The position numbers and the translations under genes were made by a program. From Rarobacter incanus (GTDB lineage: Bacteria; Actinomycetota; Actinomycetes; Actinomycetales; Cellulomonadaceae), in contig NZ_VFNV01000001.1 in the NCBI RefSeq assembly GCF_006715765.1, forward strand, positions 496,001-560,000: a stretch of 64,000 nucleotides of DNA, given 5' to 3'. The notes beneath the pieces were generated by a model. It worked only from the letters and a program-made list of their open reading frames with translations. It ran no database searches and was not told where the DNA came from. Shown here piece by piece: positions 8,685 to 17,712 of this stretch (position 1 is the stretch's first letter; each line of letters opens with the position of its first letter).

Positions 8685-9706
8685 ACGACGCGCAAAGCCC
8701 CGCCCCCCACGCGCAGGCAGCACGGGCCGTTGACGCACCGCCCGCGGCCGGGCGGGCGCGAGGGGCTGCGACGGCGCGGGCGGGCCGTCTCGGAAGCGAC
8801 AGGAGTGCCGAAGCTGCCCGAACCAGTCCGCGCCGGTGGTTGGCCCTGGGCGCCGTAATATTCGTCCTCGCCGGAGTCTGCGCATCGCTCGGTGTTTGGC
8901 AATGGAACCGGCACATTGCTCGCGATGCCCGCAACGCGCAGGTGCTCGCGGCCTACGATCAAGACGCAGTCACCTTCGCAACGTTGTATCCCGCGGGCGG
9001 GGCGTACGTCGCCGCCGACCAATGGCGTCCGGTGATTCTGGCCGGACGGTTCGTCGGCGACCCGGTACTGGTCCGCAACCGCCCCGTCGGGTACGGCGCT
9101 GGGTACCACGTCATGGGCATCTTCGAACTCGATGACGGCCGCCAAGTCCTAGTGGATCGCGGGTACCTATCCACGCAGGCTCCAATCGACGAAGTGGACC
9201 CCCCTGCGGCACCGCAGGGCGATTACCGCATCGTCGCGCGCCTGCGGCCCGCGGAGTCGGCCGATCGGCGCGGGGTGTCCGGCGGCCAGATATACACCTT
9301 CACCCCGGCGCAGGCGGCCTCGGCCGCCGGGCTCCCGGACGGGGACGCCCGCGTGCTGGAAGACGTCTACGTCATTGCCGCCAGCGGAGTTAGCTCCGCG
9401 CTCAACGACCTGCAACCGATCCCGCGGCCAGAAACGGACAGCGGCCCGCACGTGTCATACGCCCTGCAGTGGTGGACGTTCGCCGCTGGGTTCATCGCGG
9501 TCTACATCGTCATGTTTATTCGCGAGCATCGGGCATCTGCCCCCTCACTCGACGATGTGCTGGGGATGGCCGATCCCGCTACGGTTCACTCCACCCAAGC
9601 ACGCCGCGGCGGTGGCGGCCGCCGCCACCCGGGCAACGATGAAGATTTCGAGGATCAGGCCATCACCCGACAGCTCAACGTCCCCGGTAACAACGCCCGC
9701 GACTAA
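8681..9706 (+). CDS. SURF1-family cytochrome oxidase biogenesis protein
   Basis: 341 residues. SURF1 proteins help assemble haem a into cytochrome c oxidase. Seen here: a 50-residue Ala/Arg-rich leader, a membrane helix (about 53-70) followed by LGVWQWNRH, the GYHVMGIFEL and VLVDRGYL segments of the periplasmic domain, and a second membrane helix near 275-295 after YALQWWTF. An Arg/Gly-rich tail follows. The GTG overlaps the stop of the preceding gene by 4 nt. It converges on the ParE-like gene with a 4-nt overlap of the coding ends. The substrate enzyme is encoded in this window (ctaCDEF). Confidence 0.9.
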   Translation: MNDAQSPAPHAQAARAVDAPPAAGRARGAATARAGRLGSDRSAEAARTSPRRWLALGAVIFVLAGVCASLGVWQWNRHIARDARNAQVLAAYDQDAVTFATLYPAGGAYVAADQWRPVILAGRFVGDPVLVRNRPVGYGAGYHVMGIFELDDGRQVLVDRGYLSTQAPIDEVDPPAAPQGDYRIVARLRPAESADRRGVSGGQIYTFTPAQAASAAGLPDGDARVLEDVYVIAASGVSSALNDLQPIPRPETDSGPHVSYALQWWTFAAGFIAVYIVMFIREHRASAPSLDDVLGMADPATVHSTQARRGGGGRRHPGNDEDFEDQAITRQLNVPGNNARD

Positions 9707-11841
9707 GCGTCGATGCGGCTCAAATCGATCCCCGCCGCGTTCGAAACGATGAATTCCTTGCGGGGAGCCACATCGCTTCCCATGAGCAGATCGAACACCT
9801 CGTCGGCGACCTTCGCGTCGGCGGCCGTGACACGGCGCAGCGTGCGATGTCGCGGATCCATCGTTGTCTCCGCGAGCTGGTCAGCGTCCATCTCACCCAG
9901 GCCCTTGTACCGCTGGATATCGTCCTTCACCTTGCGTCCGGCCTTCTTCAGCCTACGCACGGTCCGGTCGAGTTCCGCCTCGGAGTAGGTGTAGACGTAC
10001 TCGCGCCCCCGGCGCCCCGCAACCTCGATGCGGTGCAGCGGCGGCACGGCCGCGTACACTCGCCCCGCTTCTAGCAGCGGGCGCATGTACCGGAAGAAAA
10101 GGGTGAGCAGTAGCGTGCGAATGTGGGCGCCGTCCACGTCGGCATCCGTCATCAAGATGATTTTGCCGTATCGGGCGGCGGAAAGATCGAATGTCCGCCC
10201 GGATCCGGCGCCAAGCACCTGGATGATCGAGGCGCATTCGGCGTTCTTGAGCATGTCCGCAATCGAGGCCTTTTGCACGTTCAGGATCTTCCCGCGGATC
10301 GGCAATAGTGCCTGGAAATCCGACGATCGCGCAAGCTTTGCGGTTCCCAGTGCGGAATCGCCCTCGACGATGAACAATTCGGAACGAGCGACGTCGTCGG
10401 AACGGCAATCGGCAAGTTTTGCGGGCAGCGAGCTGGTCTCGAGCGCGTTCTTTCGCCTCGAAATCTCCTTCATCTTGCGCGCCGATATCCGGGCCCGCAT
10501 CTCGGAGACGATCTTCTCGAGCACGATAGCGGACTGTGCCTTCTCATCGCGCTTGGGCGAGTTGAGCTTCTCGGTGAGCTTCTTCTCGATGATTCTGGCG
10601 ACGATGGCGCGAACCGGCGCGGTGCCCAGCACCTCCTTCGTTTGCCCTTCGAACTGGGGCTCGGCGAGGCGGACGGTGACAACGGCGGTCAGCCCGGCGA
10701 GCGCGTCGTCCTTTTCGATGCGTTCACGCGAGTCCTTCGCCGAAATCTTCAGCTTCCGCGCGTTGGCATCGACGGCCTTGCGGATCGTCTTGAGGAGTCC
10801 TGCTTCAAACCCGGCAACGTGGGATCCGCCCTTCGGTGTCGCGATGATATTGACGAACGAGCGCACCGTCGTGTCATACCCAGTCCCCCACCGCAATGAG
10901 ATGTCCACTTCGCACTCACGCGCGACCTCGCGGGGAGTCATGTGCCCGCGCTCGTCGAGCACCGGGACGGTCTCCTTGAAAGTGCCCTCACCACGCAGCG
11001 TCCACGTGTCGGTCACTCCCGCGTCGGGAGCCAGGAAGTCGACGAAATCGGCCGTGCCCCCGGTGTGCAAGAAGACCTGAGTTGCGGGCGGGCCGCCGCG
11101 GTCTCCAGCGCCGCCGTCAGGATCAGTTGGTTGCGATGCAGCGGAGCGCTCGTCCTTGATCGTGATTTTCAGGCCGGGCACCAGGAAGCTCGTTTGCCGC
11201 GCGCGATCGACCAAATCCTCGTAGGAGAATTCCGCGCTGCGCGGGAAAATCTGCCGATCCGCCCAGTAGCGGACCCGGGTGCCGGAGGTCCCCCGCTTCG
11301 CCTTGGCGACGACGGCCAGCTCAGGCGAAGCCGCCGGGGTAAATGCCGCGTCTTGGGTCGGTCCGCTGGCACCGTCCGCAAATGTTCCCGGTTCGCCGCG
11401 GCGAAAACTCATTCGATACGTCTTGGAGGAACGATCGACCTCCACGTCGAGGCGCGCAGAGAGCGCGTTGACGACCGATGCGCCGACCCCGTGCAAACCT
11501 CCCGAAGCGTTATACGACCCGCCCCCAAATTTTCCGCCCGCGTGAAGCTTCGTGAAGACCACTTCGACCCCGCTCAGGCCGGTCTTGGGCTCAATATCAA
11601 CGGGAATTCCGCGTCCGTTGTCCGCGACCGTGACGGACCCATCGTCATGCAGCGTGACATCAATTTGCGTGCAAAACCCTGCCAATGCCTCATCGACCGA
11701 GTTGTCGATGATCTCCCACAGGCAGTGCATGAGGCCACGGGAATCTGTGGACCCGATGTACATACCAGGGCGTTTTCTCACGGCCTCCAGTCCCTCAAGA
11801 ACGGTGAGGTGGTGCGCGGTGTAGTTGGATGTCTCGCTCAT
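9703..11841 (-). CDS. parE: Type II topoisomerase B subunit (ParE/second GyrB)
   Basis: 712 residues. ATPase subunit of gyrase or topoisomerase IV. GHKL ATPase motifs: EIIDNSVDEA, DNGRGIPV and GGLHGVGASVVNAL. The transducer QTKEVLG and the TOPRIM domain EGDSALG ... MTDADVDGAHI follow, with QRYKGLGEMD at the end. The region between the GHKL and TOPRIM domains carries a short low-complexity insert (about 235-255). The ATG at 11841 has AAGG at 9 nt; a TTG two codons earlier is worse spaced. No gyrA/parC partner and no dnaA/recF neighbours are present, so this is the second actinobacterial GyrB paralogue that lies near sigA rather than the oriC-linked gyrB. Confidence 0.92.
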   Translation of the reverse strand: MSETSNYTAHHLTVLEGLEAVRKRPGMYIGSTDSRGLMHCLWEIIDNSVDEALAGFCTQIDVTLHDDGSVTVADNGRGIPVDIEPKTGLSGVEVVFTKLHAGGKFGGGSYNASGGLHGVGASVVNALSARLDVEVDRSSKTYRMSFRRGEPGTFADGASGPTQDAAFTPAASPELAVVAKAKRGTSGTRVRYWADRQIFPRSAEFSYEDLVDRARQTSFLVPGLKITIKDERSAASQPTDPDGGAGDRGGPPATQVFLHTGGTADFVDFLAPDAGVTDTWTLRGEGTFKETVPVLDERGHMTPREVARECEVDISLRWGTGYDTTVRSFVNIIATPKGGSHVAGFEAGLLKTIRKAVDANARKLKISAKDSRERIEKDDALAGLTAVVTVRLAEPQFEGQTKEVLGTAPVRAIVARIIEKKLTEKLNSPKRDEKAQSAIVLEKIVSEMRARISARKMKEISRRKNALETSSLPAKLADCRSDDVARSELFIVEGDSALGTAKLARSSDFQALLPIRGKILNVQKASIADMLKNAECASIIQVLGAGSGRTFDLSAARYGKIILMTDADVDGAHIRTLLLTLFFRYMRPLLEAGRVYAAVPPLHRIEVAGRRGREYVYTYSEAELDRTVRRLKKAGRKVKDDIQRYKGLGEMDADQLAETTMDPRHRTLRRVTAADAKVADEVFDLLMGSDVAPRKEFIVSNAAGIDLSRIDA

Positions 11842-12096
11842 CGTCAAACACCTTACCCGCCGCCTGTGACATCTGGGCCCAGGCGCTCCGCTGGTGCCCG
11901 TCGAGCCACCGCGGTGCCGTGGCGCACCGGAGCCGCCCGATGCGTGGGAAGCGCCTGCGCCACCGGAGCTGCCGGGCCGCGCCGGAGCTCCCGAAAACGG
12001 TGACCCGTGTCACATATCCATGCTGGTGACTACGCGGGTAGCGAACCCGACTGCCTTTTCCTTTGTCGCCGTATGCCGAAGTGCTTAGATGATTGT

Positions 12097-12297
12097 GTGA
12101 CTACAACAATGAGTGCAGAGCCAGCGGAACTGACCGCGGCAGATAGGTGCGACCGGTGCGGCGCACGCGCCTACGTGCGCGTGACACTCCCGGTTGGCGA
12201 GTTACTGTTCTGCGCACACCACGCGCGCGAGCATGCAAGCAGTTACGAGGACATCGCAACTCACATCCAGGACGAGACAGACAAGCTTTACTCGTAG
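12097..12297 (+). CDS. DUF7455 small zinc-ribbon-like protein
   Basis: 66 residues from a GTG at 12097 (an ATG at 12109 would give 62). The core LTAADRCDRCGARAYVRV, then GELLFCAHHAREH, fits a CxxC ... CxHH metal site, and a DETDKLYS tail follows. This family lies next to sigA in many actinobacteria. No strong ribosome-binding site is visible before either start. Function unknown. A strong stem-loop follows at 12323-12351. Confidence 0.82.
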   Translation: MTTTMSAEPAELTAADRCDRCGARAYVRVTLPVGELLFCAHHAREHASSYEDIATHIQDETDKLYS

Positions 12298-12322
12298 GCG
12301 CTCCACCGCCATCGAGCATCCG

Positions 12323-12351
12323 AGTGCCCCGCAGCCCTGCTGCGGGGCACT
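12323..12351. terminator. Terminator-like stem-loop after the DUF7455 gene
   Basis: A perfect 12-bp GC-rich stem (arms 12323-12334 and 12340-12351) with a 5-nt loop (CCCTG) followed by TTCTCGTT. It lies in the gap between convergent genes, 26 bp after the DUF7455 stop. The rest of the gap (12352-12528) shows nothing I recognise. Confidence 0.75.
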
Positions 12352-12528
12352 TCTCGTTCCGGTGGGTGCGCGGCGCACTCGCCCCGGCGGCCCACAACTT
12401 CACCGGAAGATACCGCCCATTGCGGCGGGTGTTCTGCCAATGCCGTCGTGCACCGTCGCGTCCGAGGTCGGCCGGAACGATTACGGCGGGAACAAACATA
12501 GCTGCAACATAGCTGGCGGAAACGAACC

Positions 12529-12558
12529 GGGGGCCCGTTCCGGTAAGAACGGGCCCCC
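12529..12558. terminator. Terminator-like stem-loop after sigA
   Basis: A perfect 12-bp stem (arms 12529-12540 and 12547-12558) with a 6-nt loop. It lies just downstream of the sigA stop on the minus strand, where the stem is followed by a weak T-rich run. Confidence 0.75.
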
Positions 12559-12575
12559 GTGGGCGAGGCTTGACG

Positions 12576-14336
12576 CTAGTCCAGGTAGTCGCGCAACACC
12601 TGCGATCGGCTGGGGTGGCGAAGCTTCGACATTGTCTTCGACTCGATCTGGCGGATACGTTCACGAGTTACGCCGTACACCTTGCCGATGTCGTCGAGCG
12701 TGCGCGGCTGACCGTCGGTGAGACCAAAACGCATCGACACCACGCCCGACTCGCGGTCCGAAAGCGTGTCGAGAACCTGGCGTAGCTGCTCCTGGAGCAA
12801 CGTAAAGCTCACGGCATCCGCCGGCACTATCGCTTCCGAATCCTCGATCAGGTCACCGAACTCGCTATCACCGTCCTCGCCAAGCGGCGTGTGCAACGAA
12901 ATAGGTTCGCGGCCATACTTTTGGACCTCGACGACCTTTTCAGGAGTCATGTCCAGCTCAAATGCCAACTCTTCGGGGGTCGGTTCACGCCCAAGATCCT
13001 GCAGCATCTGCCGTTGGACGCGTGCGAGCTTGTTGATGACCTCTACCATGTGGACGGGGATACGGATCGTGCGTGCTTGGTCCGCCATTGCGCGCGTGAT
13101 CGCCTGGCGGATCCACCACGTCGCGTAGGTCGAGAACTTGTAGCCCTTGGTGTAGTCGAACTTTTCGACCGCACGAATCAGGCCCAGGTTCCCCTCCTGG
13201 ATGAGGTCGAGGAACAGCATCCCGCGCCCCGTGTAGCGCTTCGCAAGCGAAACAACGAGCCGCAAGTTGGCTTCGAGCAGGTGATTCTTAGCGCGACGCC
13301 CATCCTTGATAATCCACTCGAATTCACGCTTCTTCTTGCCTTCGAACGGCCCTTCGTTCTTCGTGATGTATTCGGCATAAAGGCCAGCTTCGATACGCTT
13401 GGCAAGCTCAACTTCCTGCTCGGCGTTGAGAAGCGCGACCTTACCGATCTGCTTCAGGTAGTCCTTGACTGGGTCGGCCGTAGCGCCCGCCGTGACGACC
13501 TGTTGCGCGGGAGCGTCGTCATCGTCCGCGTCGGAGACTACGAAACCGCGCGATTCCTCGTGCTCTTCCTTTGCCGCGGGCTCCTTGCGCGCCGAGCCTT
13601 CGGGCGCTGCCTCGCTGTCGTCATCGCTGTCGCCGGCCAGATCCTCGATCACGACGTCGGGATCGACTTCAACGTCGTCGGCGTCTTGATCCTTCGCCGC
13701 CTTTGCGGCCGCGCTCCGCCTCTTTGGCGCCGCCTTCGTCGCGGTTGCTCGCTTGCGCGGGGCCTTCTTCACAGGCTCTGCCGCATCCGTTAGCTCGCTC
13801 TCGCCAGATTCGTCCGCTTCAACGGTTGCGGTCTTGCGACGCGTTGCTGGTTTCTTGGCAGGCGTCTTTTTCGATTCCGCTTTATCCGCCGTCGGTGCGG
13901 TCGTATCGGCCTGGGTTGCATCCGTCGCAGCGGCCTTAGCGCTCGTCCGCCTGGTCGCCGTCTTCTTGGCCGGAGTCTTTTCGCTCACCGCGGCGGCCTC
14001 GTCAGCCGTATCACCTGCGGCCGCCTTCTTGGTCGCAGCGCGCTTCCGTGTCGTGGCTTTCGCGGTCCCGGTGCTCGCGGTAACCGATTCCTTTGCAGTC
14101 GACCGCGCCGCCGCAACCGCGCTTTCGCGCAACTCAACGATCGTGATGGATGCGTCGGACAGTGCGTTGAGTACAGCACGCAGGGCCTTGGCACCTTCGA
14201 CCTGCGCAACCTCACAGGCTATGCGCAATTGTTGCGCGGTCACCTGACCGGAACGCTTCCCATCGTCGAACAGCTGCCGCAGTTGGGCATGCTGGAGGGC
14301 AGCGGGATAGGAATCTGATGTCTGCGAGTTCGCCAC
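12576..14336 (-). CDS. sigA: Primary RNA polymerase sigma factor SigA (RpoD)
   Basis: 586 residues. It directs RNA polymerase to housekeeping promoters. Region 1.1-like segment at about 18-66 ([16 protein letters not shown]), then a very long Lys/Ala/Thr-rich linker turning Asp/Glu-rich (about 75-285). The conserved core is 288-586: [11 protein letters not shown] (1.2), [20 protein letters not shown] and [13 protein letters not shown] (2.3-2.4), LARVQRQM (3), RFGLTDG and [11 protein letters not shown] (4.2). The GTG at 14336 has GAAGG 7 nt upstream; a TTG at 14384 lacks a site. Beside the DUF7455 and ParE genes, a common actinobacterial arrangement. Confidence 0.96.
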   Translation of the reverse strand: MANSQTSDSYPAALQHAQLRQLFDDGKRSGQVTAQQLRIACEVAQVEGAKALRAVLNALSDASITIVELRESAVAAARSTAKESVTASTGTAKATTRKRAATKKAAAGDTADEAAAVSEKTPAKKTATRRTSAKAAATDATQADTTAPTADKAESKKTPAKKPATRRKTATVEADESGESELTDAAEPVKKAPRKRATATKAAPKRRSAAAKAAKDQDADDVEVDPDVVIEDLAGDSDDDSEAAPEGSARKEPAAKEEHEESRGFVVSDADDDDAPAQQVVTAGATADPVKDYLKQIGKVALLNAEQEVELAKRIEAGLYAEYITKNEGPFEGKKKREFEWIIKDGRRAKNHLLEANLRLVVSLAKRYTGRGMLFLDLIQEGNLGLIRAVEKFDYTKGYKFSTYATWWIRQAITRAMADQARTIRIPVHMVEVINKLARVQRQMLQDLGREPTPEELAFELDMTPEKVVEVQKYGREPISLHTPLGEDGDSEFGDLIEDSEAIVPADAVSFTLLQEQLRQVLDTLSDRESGVVSMRFGLTDGQPRTLDDIGKVYGVTRERIRQIESKTMSKLRHPSRSQVLRDYLD

Positions 14337-14506
14337 AAAGGACCCTTCAACTAAACGACCGGGGCGGGAGTTGTTCCGAATCAAATCGGCAAGATTACAT
14401 TGTACCCAGCCGAAACCACGCCCGCGTCATCCGCGCGGCAAGATCGGCCATTTATTCCGAACTCCGGCCGCCGTATCTTTATTCCCACCCGCCGCAGGCA
14501 ACAGGT

Positions 14507-14558
14507 CGCACGACTCGACACCACCAGCCACCCACCGCACGACTCGACACCACCAGCC
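14507..14558. repeat. 29-bp tandem duplication upstream of sigA
   Basis: Two identical 23-nt blocks (CGCACGACTCGACACCACCA plus three more bases) at 14507-14529 and 14536-14558, period 29. They lie in the 246-bp gap between the DUF4192 stop and sigA, on the sigA promoter side. Apart from this, the gap holds an AT-richer stretch at about 14385-14490 that may carry the sigA promoter, but no clear -10/-35 pair was identified. Confidence 0.85.
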
Positions 14559-14582
14559 CTTAGACCCCGCAACGCGCCTCAC

Positions 14583-15704
14583 CTATTCAGCCGCGAAGCG
14601 TGCATGCTCTGTCCTCGTCGCATCGACCCACCCGGGAGCTATACCTCGATCGAGCAATTCCGCGACCAGATGCGCCAAACCATGCCCGGGCCGCACGGCC
14701 AACGCGCGATTGCAGTATTCGCGCGCGCGAGCGCCGCTTCCCTCCCACCACGCCAGCAACCCCAGGACAGCCAGCCCATCGCACCGATGTTTACGTCGTG
14801 TCGCTGATGTGGCTATGCGCATCACGCCGCAAACCGACTCCAGGATGCCCGGATCCGGAACACATGGGGTGCCAGCGCCGGTCACGATGGTCCTCATCAC
14901 TGACGCGATGTCTCCCGGGGAATCACCCGATTCGGCCACGTTCGGGATTCCCAACGCCCGCGCGGCACAGCGCAATATGACCCCGTCGCGAACCCCCACA
15001 TCACGCAGACTAGTACCCAATTTCGCCCACGTCACAGGGGGGATATCTGCAAACGCCAAAGGCACGTCACCGAAGCGTGCGACGGCTGCATCCAGAACTC
15101 CATCCCACAGATCCAGTGATTCGGCCGTCCAGCGTTCCGGATGTGATCGGCGCGCAACGGCCCATCGATCACCTGCACGCCATACTCGCTGTGATTCTTC
15201 GGGTCGCAGTTCGGGTACATCGCCCAAAGCTTGCCTAGACTCACCGATGACAGCACCGTGCGCGACCATTGTCGCGCTCACCTGGGTGGTCGAAAGGTCA
15301 CCAACCGCACGATCCGTTCCCCACTCGAATTGAGAACGATCAAGTGCTTCCGGGTCTGCCCTCGAAAATCGATCCCGGCAAACCCACCAAACCTGCACCT
15401 CGCTGAACCGTCCACAGGCAGCGACCAGGGGACGAACCGCGTTCTCCCACGTCCCGCGTGATTCGCTGTAAACGACAACGATTGACATAACAGCGCCATC
15501 GCGTTGCAAGAAATCACCCAAGGCTTGGGCCAGTCGACCATCCGCACGCAGGTCGCTGAGATCCGCACGTGCAATAACTCCCAACCTATGTCGATGGCCT
15601 CGCAGCGACACCACCACCGCCGAATCGGACGGGTGATACCCGATTTGGTAAGGGATAAAGGCCAGCAGTTCGCGAGGATCCGAAACACGCACGATATTGT
15701 TCAT
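14583..15704 (-). CDS. DUF4192 family protein
   Basis: 373 residues. The N-terminus shows the family hallmarks: VRVSDPRELLAFIPYQIGYHPSDSAVVVSLRG, shortened here to the visible order RELLAFIPY, GYHPSDS, VVSLRG. The rest is soluble alpha/beta, ending in a helical repeat-like region with ALAVRPGHGLAHLVAELLDRG, reminiscent of a TPR. DUF4192 proteins are widespread in actinobacteria with no assigned function. The ATG at 15704 has only GGGGG upstream. Downstream of it lies the sigA upstream region, on the same strand. Confidence 0.85.
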   Translation of the reverse strand: MNNIVRVSDPRELLAFIPYQIGYHPSDSAVVVSLRGHRHRLGVIARADLSDLRADGRLAQALGDFLQRDGAVMSIVVVYSESRGTWENAVRPLVAACGRFSEVQVWWVCRDRFSRADPEALDRSQFEWGTDRAVGDLSTTQVSATMVAHGAVIGESRQALGDVPELRPEESQRVWRAGDRWAVARRSHPERWTAESLDLWDGVLDAAVARFGDVPLAFADIPPVTWAKLGTSLRDVGVRDGVILRCAARALGIPNVAESGDSPGDIASVMRTIVTGAGTPCVPDPGILESVCGVMRIATSATRRKHRCDGLAVLGLLAWWEGSGARAREYCNRALAVRPGHGLAHLVAELLDRGIAPGWVDATRTEHARFAAE

Positions 15705-15882
15705 GCCCCCACGGTGCCCGCTGCGGCCGCCCAGCGTTCAGAAATCCGACCGATGTGGATAACTTTGGCCAGCACGGGCGACCTAGTTTCGCTTGCAGCC
15801 ACCAGGAAGCTCCACCACATATGCCCTGCCCGCGACAGCCCGGCACTTAGTGTTTCCGCACCGCACCGCATAGTCTTGAGGC

Positions 15883-17013
15883 ATGCCCGCCGCGACATCT
15901 CCCGCTGACGATCTCCAACTAGAACAACAATTCCAGGCTCAACTCACCGCGGAGATCGCCGCGGCGACCGCGTCGCTGCGGCGAATCGCAACGTCGCTCG
16001 GTGAAATCGATGGCGGTCCGGTGGATGCAATTGAAGCCCTGATGGCGGGCGGCAAACGGATGCGCGCCAGACTCTGCTTTTGGTCGTGGCAAGGCCACCG
16101 CGCCAGAGCCATCTCGGGAACGCGCGCGGACACCGACACGGTCCCGGTTCTTGCGGCCGCATCTGCAATTGAGTTCTTCCAGGCGGCCGCGCTGCTGCAC
16201 GACGACATCATCGACAGGTCTGCCACTCGCCGCGGAAAACCAGCCGCACACAAGGCATTCGCCTCGTCGCACCGAACGATGGGCATGGTCGGCGACGATG
16301 CACACTTTGGCGTTGGCGCGGCAATACTAGCGGGCGACCTGGCCCTCATCCAGGCAAACGACCTCGCCGCACACGCAGGGCAACTGGCCGGAGTCGCGCC
16401 GGCCTTCAACGCTGCCTGGCACCGGATGGGCGTCGGCGTGACGCTCGGCCAATACTTGGACCTTGCGAGCGAAGCGGCTCCCGCGTGGGGTCAGGATCCC
16501 GCGCACGATGAACAGCGAGCTTGGGAAGTAATCGTCGCCAAAACAGCCCAGTATTCGGTCGAGTATCCGTTGCGTTTCGGTGCGATTCTTGCCGGAGCTT
16601 CCGAGGAAGAACTCGATGAAATGTCGCGCGTGGGAATCCCTCTCGGCGAGGCGTTCCAACTCCGTGATGATGTCCTGGGAGTCTTTGGGGATCCAAAAGT
16701 CACAGGAAAGCCCGCCGGTGACGATATACGCGAAAACAAACGAACCGTCCTGCTCGCGCGCACGATGGCGGCGCTGAGAACAGCCGATCAGGAGCGGCTG
16801 GGCGCCCTCGTCAATTCTGGTTCTTACGCAGATTCCGATGTCGAATGGGTTACGGAGATGATGGTCACCTCCGGCGCGATCGACCAGGTCGAGGGGATCA
16901 TCAACCACAAGTACGCGCAAGCGACCGCGGCACTTGCCGAATCCTCACTATCACGTCGCGCCCAAGAAACGCTGCGACACCTTGCAGACCAGACCGTTCG
17001 CCGGGATCGGTGA
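15883..17013 (+). CDS. idsA: Polyprenyl diphosphate synthase (geranylgeranyl-type)
   Basis: 376 residues. Condenses isopentenyl diphosphate with allylic primers. First Asp-rich motif LLHDDIID (about residues 107-114) and second QLRDDVLGVFGD (about 265-276), plus GKRMRARL near the N-terminus and GDLAL in the middle. All catalytic aspartates are present. Chain length cannot be set securely, but position and similarity fit mycobacterial IdsA2 (GGPP-type). The ATG is divergent from DUF4192. It converges on the Rv2175c-like gene with 9 bp between. Confidence 0.9.
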   Translation: MPAATSPADDLQLEQQFQAQLTAEIAAATASLRRIATSLGEIDGGPVDAIEALMAGGKRMRARLCFWSWQGHRARAISGTRADTDTVPVLAAASAIEFFQAAALLHDDIIDRSATRRGKPAAHKAFASSHRTMGMVGDDAHFGVGAAILAGDLALIQANDLAAHAGQLAGVAPAFNAAWHRMGVGVTLGQYLDLASEAAPAWGQDPAHDEQRAWEVIVAKTAQYSVEYPLRFGAILAGASEEELDEMSRVGIPLGEAFQLRDDVLGVFGDPKVTGKPAGDDIRENKRTVLLARTMAALRTADQERLGALVNSGSYADSDVEWVTEMMVTSGAIDQVEGIINHKYAQATAALAESSLSRRAQETLRHLADQTVRRDR

Positions 17014-17022
17014 CCCGACCGC

Positions 17023-17457
17023 TTAGTCCAGCACCTGCGCGACCCTGCGGACGGCGCTAGTGTGCCCACGCAAGAGAGCCGACACGGGGCTCTCCCCCAG
17101 TTCGTCGTGGTCGGTCAGCAGCCAATCTAGAATCTCGTCGTCGGAAAAGCCATGATCAGCCAAAACGGTGATAGTCCCACGCAGCGCCGGCAGGATTACC
17201 AGTTGCTCAGGCTCCCCAGCGGCGGGAGCAGGTCCCGGATCTGCTGGATTTGAAAGGTGGCGCGGAACCAAGAAAATGTCGGGAATCAATGCCCCGACCT
17301 GGTGCGAGTGCTTACGTCCGACGATCCGCCGTGCCTGTAACGCGCCGCGGACATTGGCGGCAGACGTTCCAAGCCTCTCCGCAAACTCCGGCACCGAAAT
17401 CCACTCAATCCGCGAAATTCGCTCCGCAATGTCACTCTTAGTAAGCCCAATTGTCAT
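17023..17457 (-). CDS. Rv2175c-type DNA-binding protein
   Basis: 144 residues. N-terminal winged helix-turn-helix (about 15-50: WISVPEFAERLGTSAANVRGALQ), then DIFLVPRHL and a C-terminal helical domain with ADHGFSDDEILDWLL. It matches mycobacterial Rv2175c, a DNA-binding substrate of the kinase PknL. Here too the PASTA kinase is the neighbouring divergent gene, which supports the kinase-substrate pairing. The N-terminal Thr that is phosphorylated in Rv2175c has possible counterparts at Thr2 and Thr6. Confidence 0.88.
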   Translation of the reverse strand: MTIGLTKSDIAERISRIEWISVPEFAERLGTSAANVRGALQARRIVGRKHSHQVGALIPDIFLVPRHLSNPADPGPAPAAGEPEQLVILPALRGTITVLADHGFSDDEILDWLLTDHDELGESPVSALLRGHTSAVRRVAQVLD

Positions 17458-17502
17458 GGCACCAGCCTAGTCACCTGCCCGGCCCCCGTGTCGAATCCGG
17501 AT

Positions 17503-17570
17503 TCTGGGTGGGGTTGCGGCCGTGTCGGTTCCCCTGTGGGGCCGTCCATCTGGGTGGGGTTGCGGCCGTG
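17503..17570. repeat. 46-bp-period direct repeat between the Rv2175c-like gene and the kinase
   Basis: An identical 22-nt block (TCTGGGTGGGGTTGCGGCCG plus TG) occurs at 17503-17524 and 17549-17570. The period is 46 bp. It lies in the 255-bp gap between the divergent genes, and the rest of that gap has no feature I recognise. Confidence 0.85.
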
Positions 17571-17712
17571 GCGATTCAGCCCGCCGCCACCCGCTCAACC
17601 GCGCAGAAATGCTCCAGGACCGCCTACGATTGATACGAATCGGCCAGTGTCGCAGCTCCGGGTAAAATCCGGGAATCGCCGCATACATCCGCCAACCCGA
17701 TAGGATCCGTCA

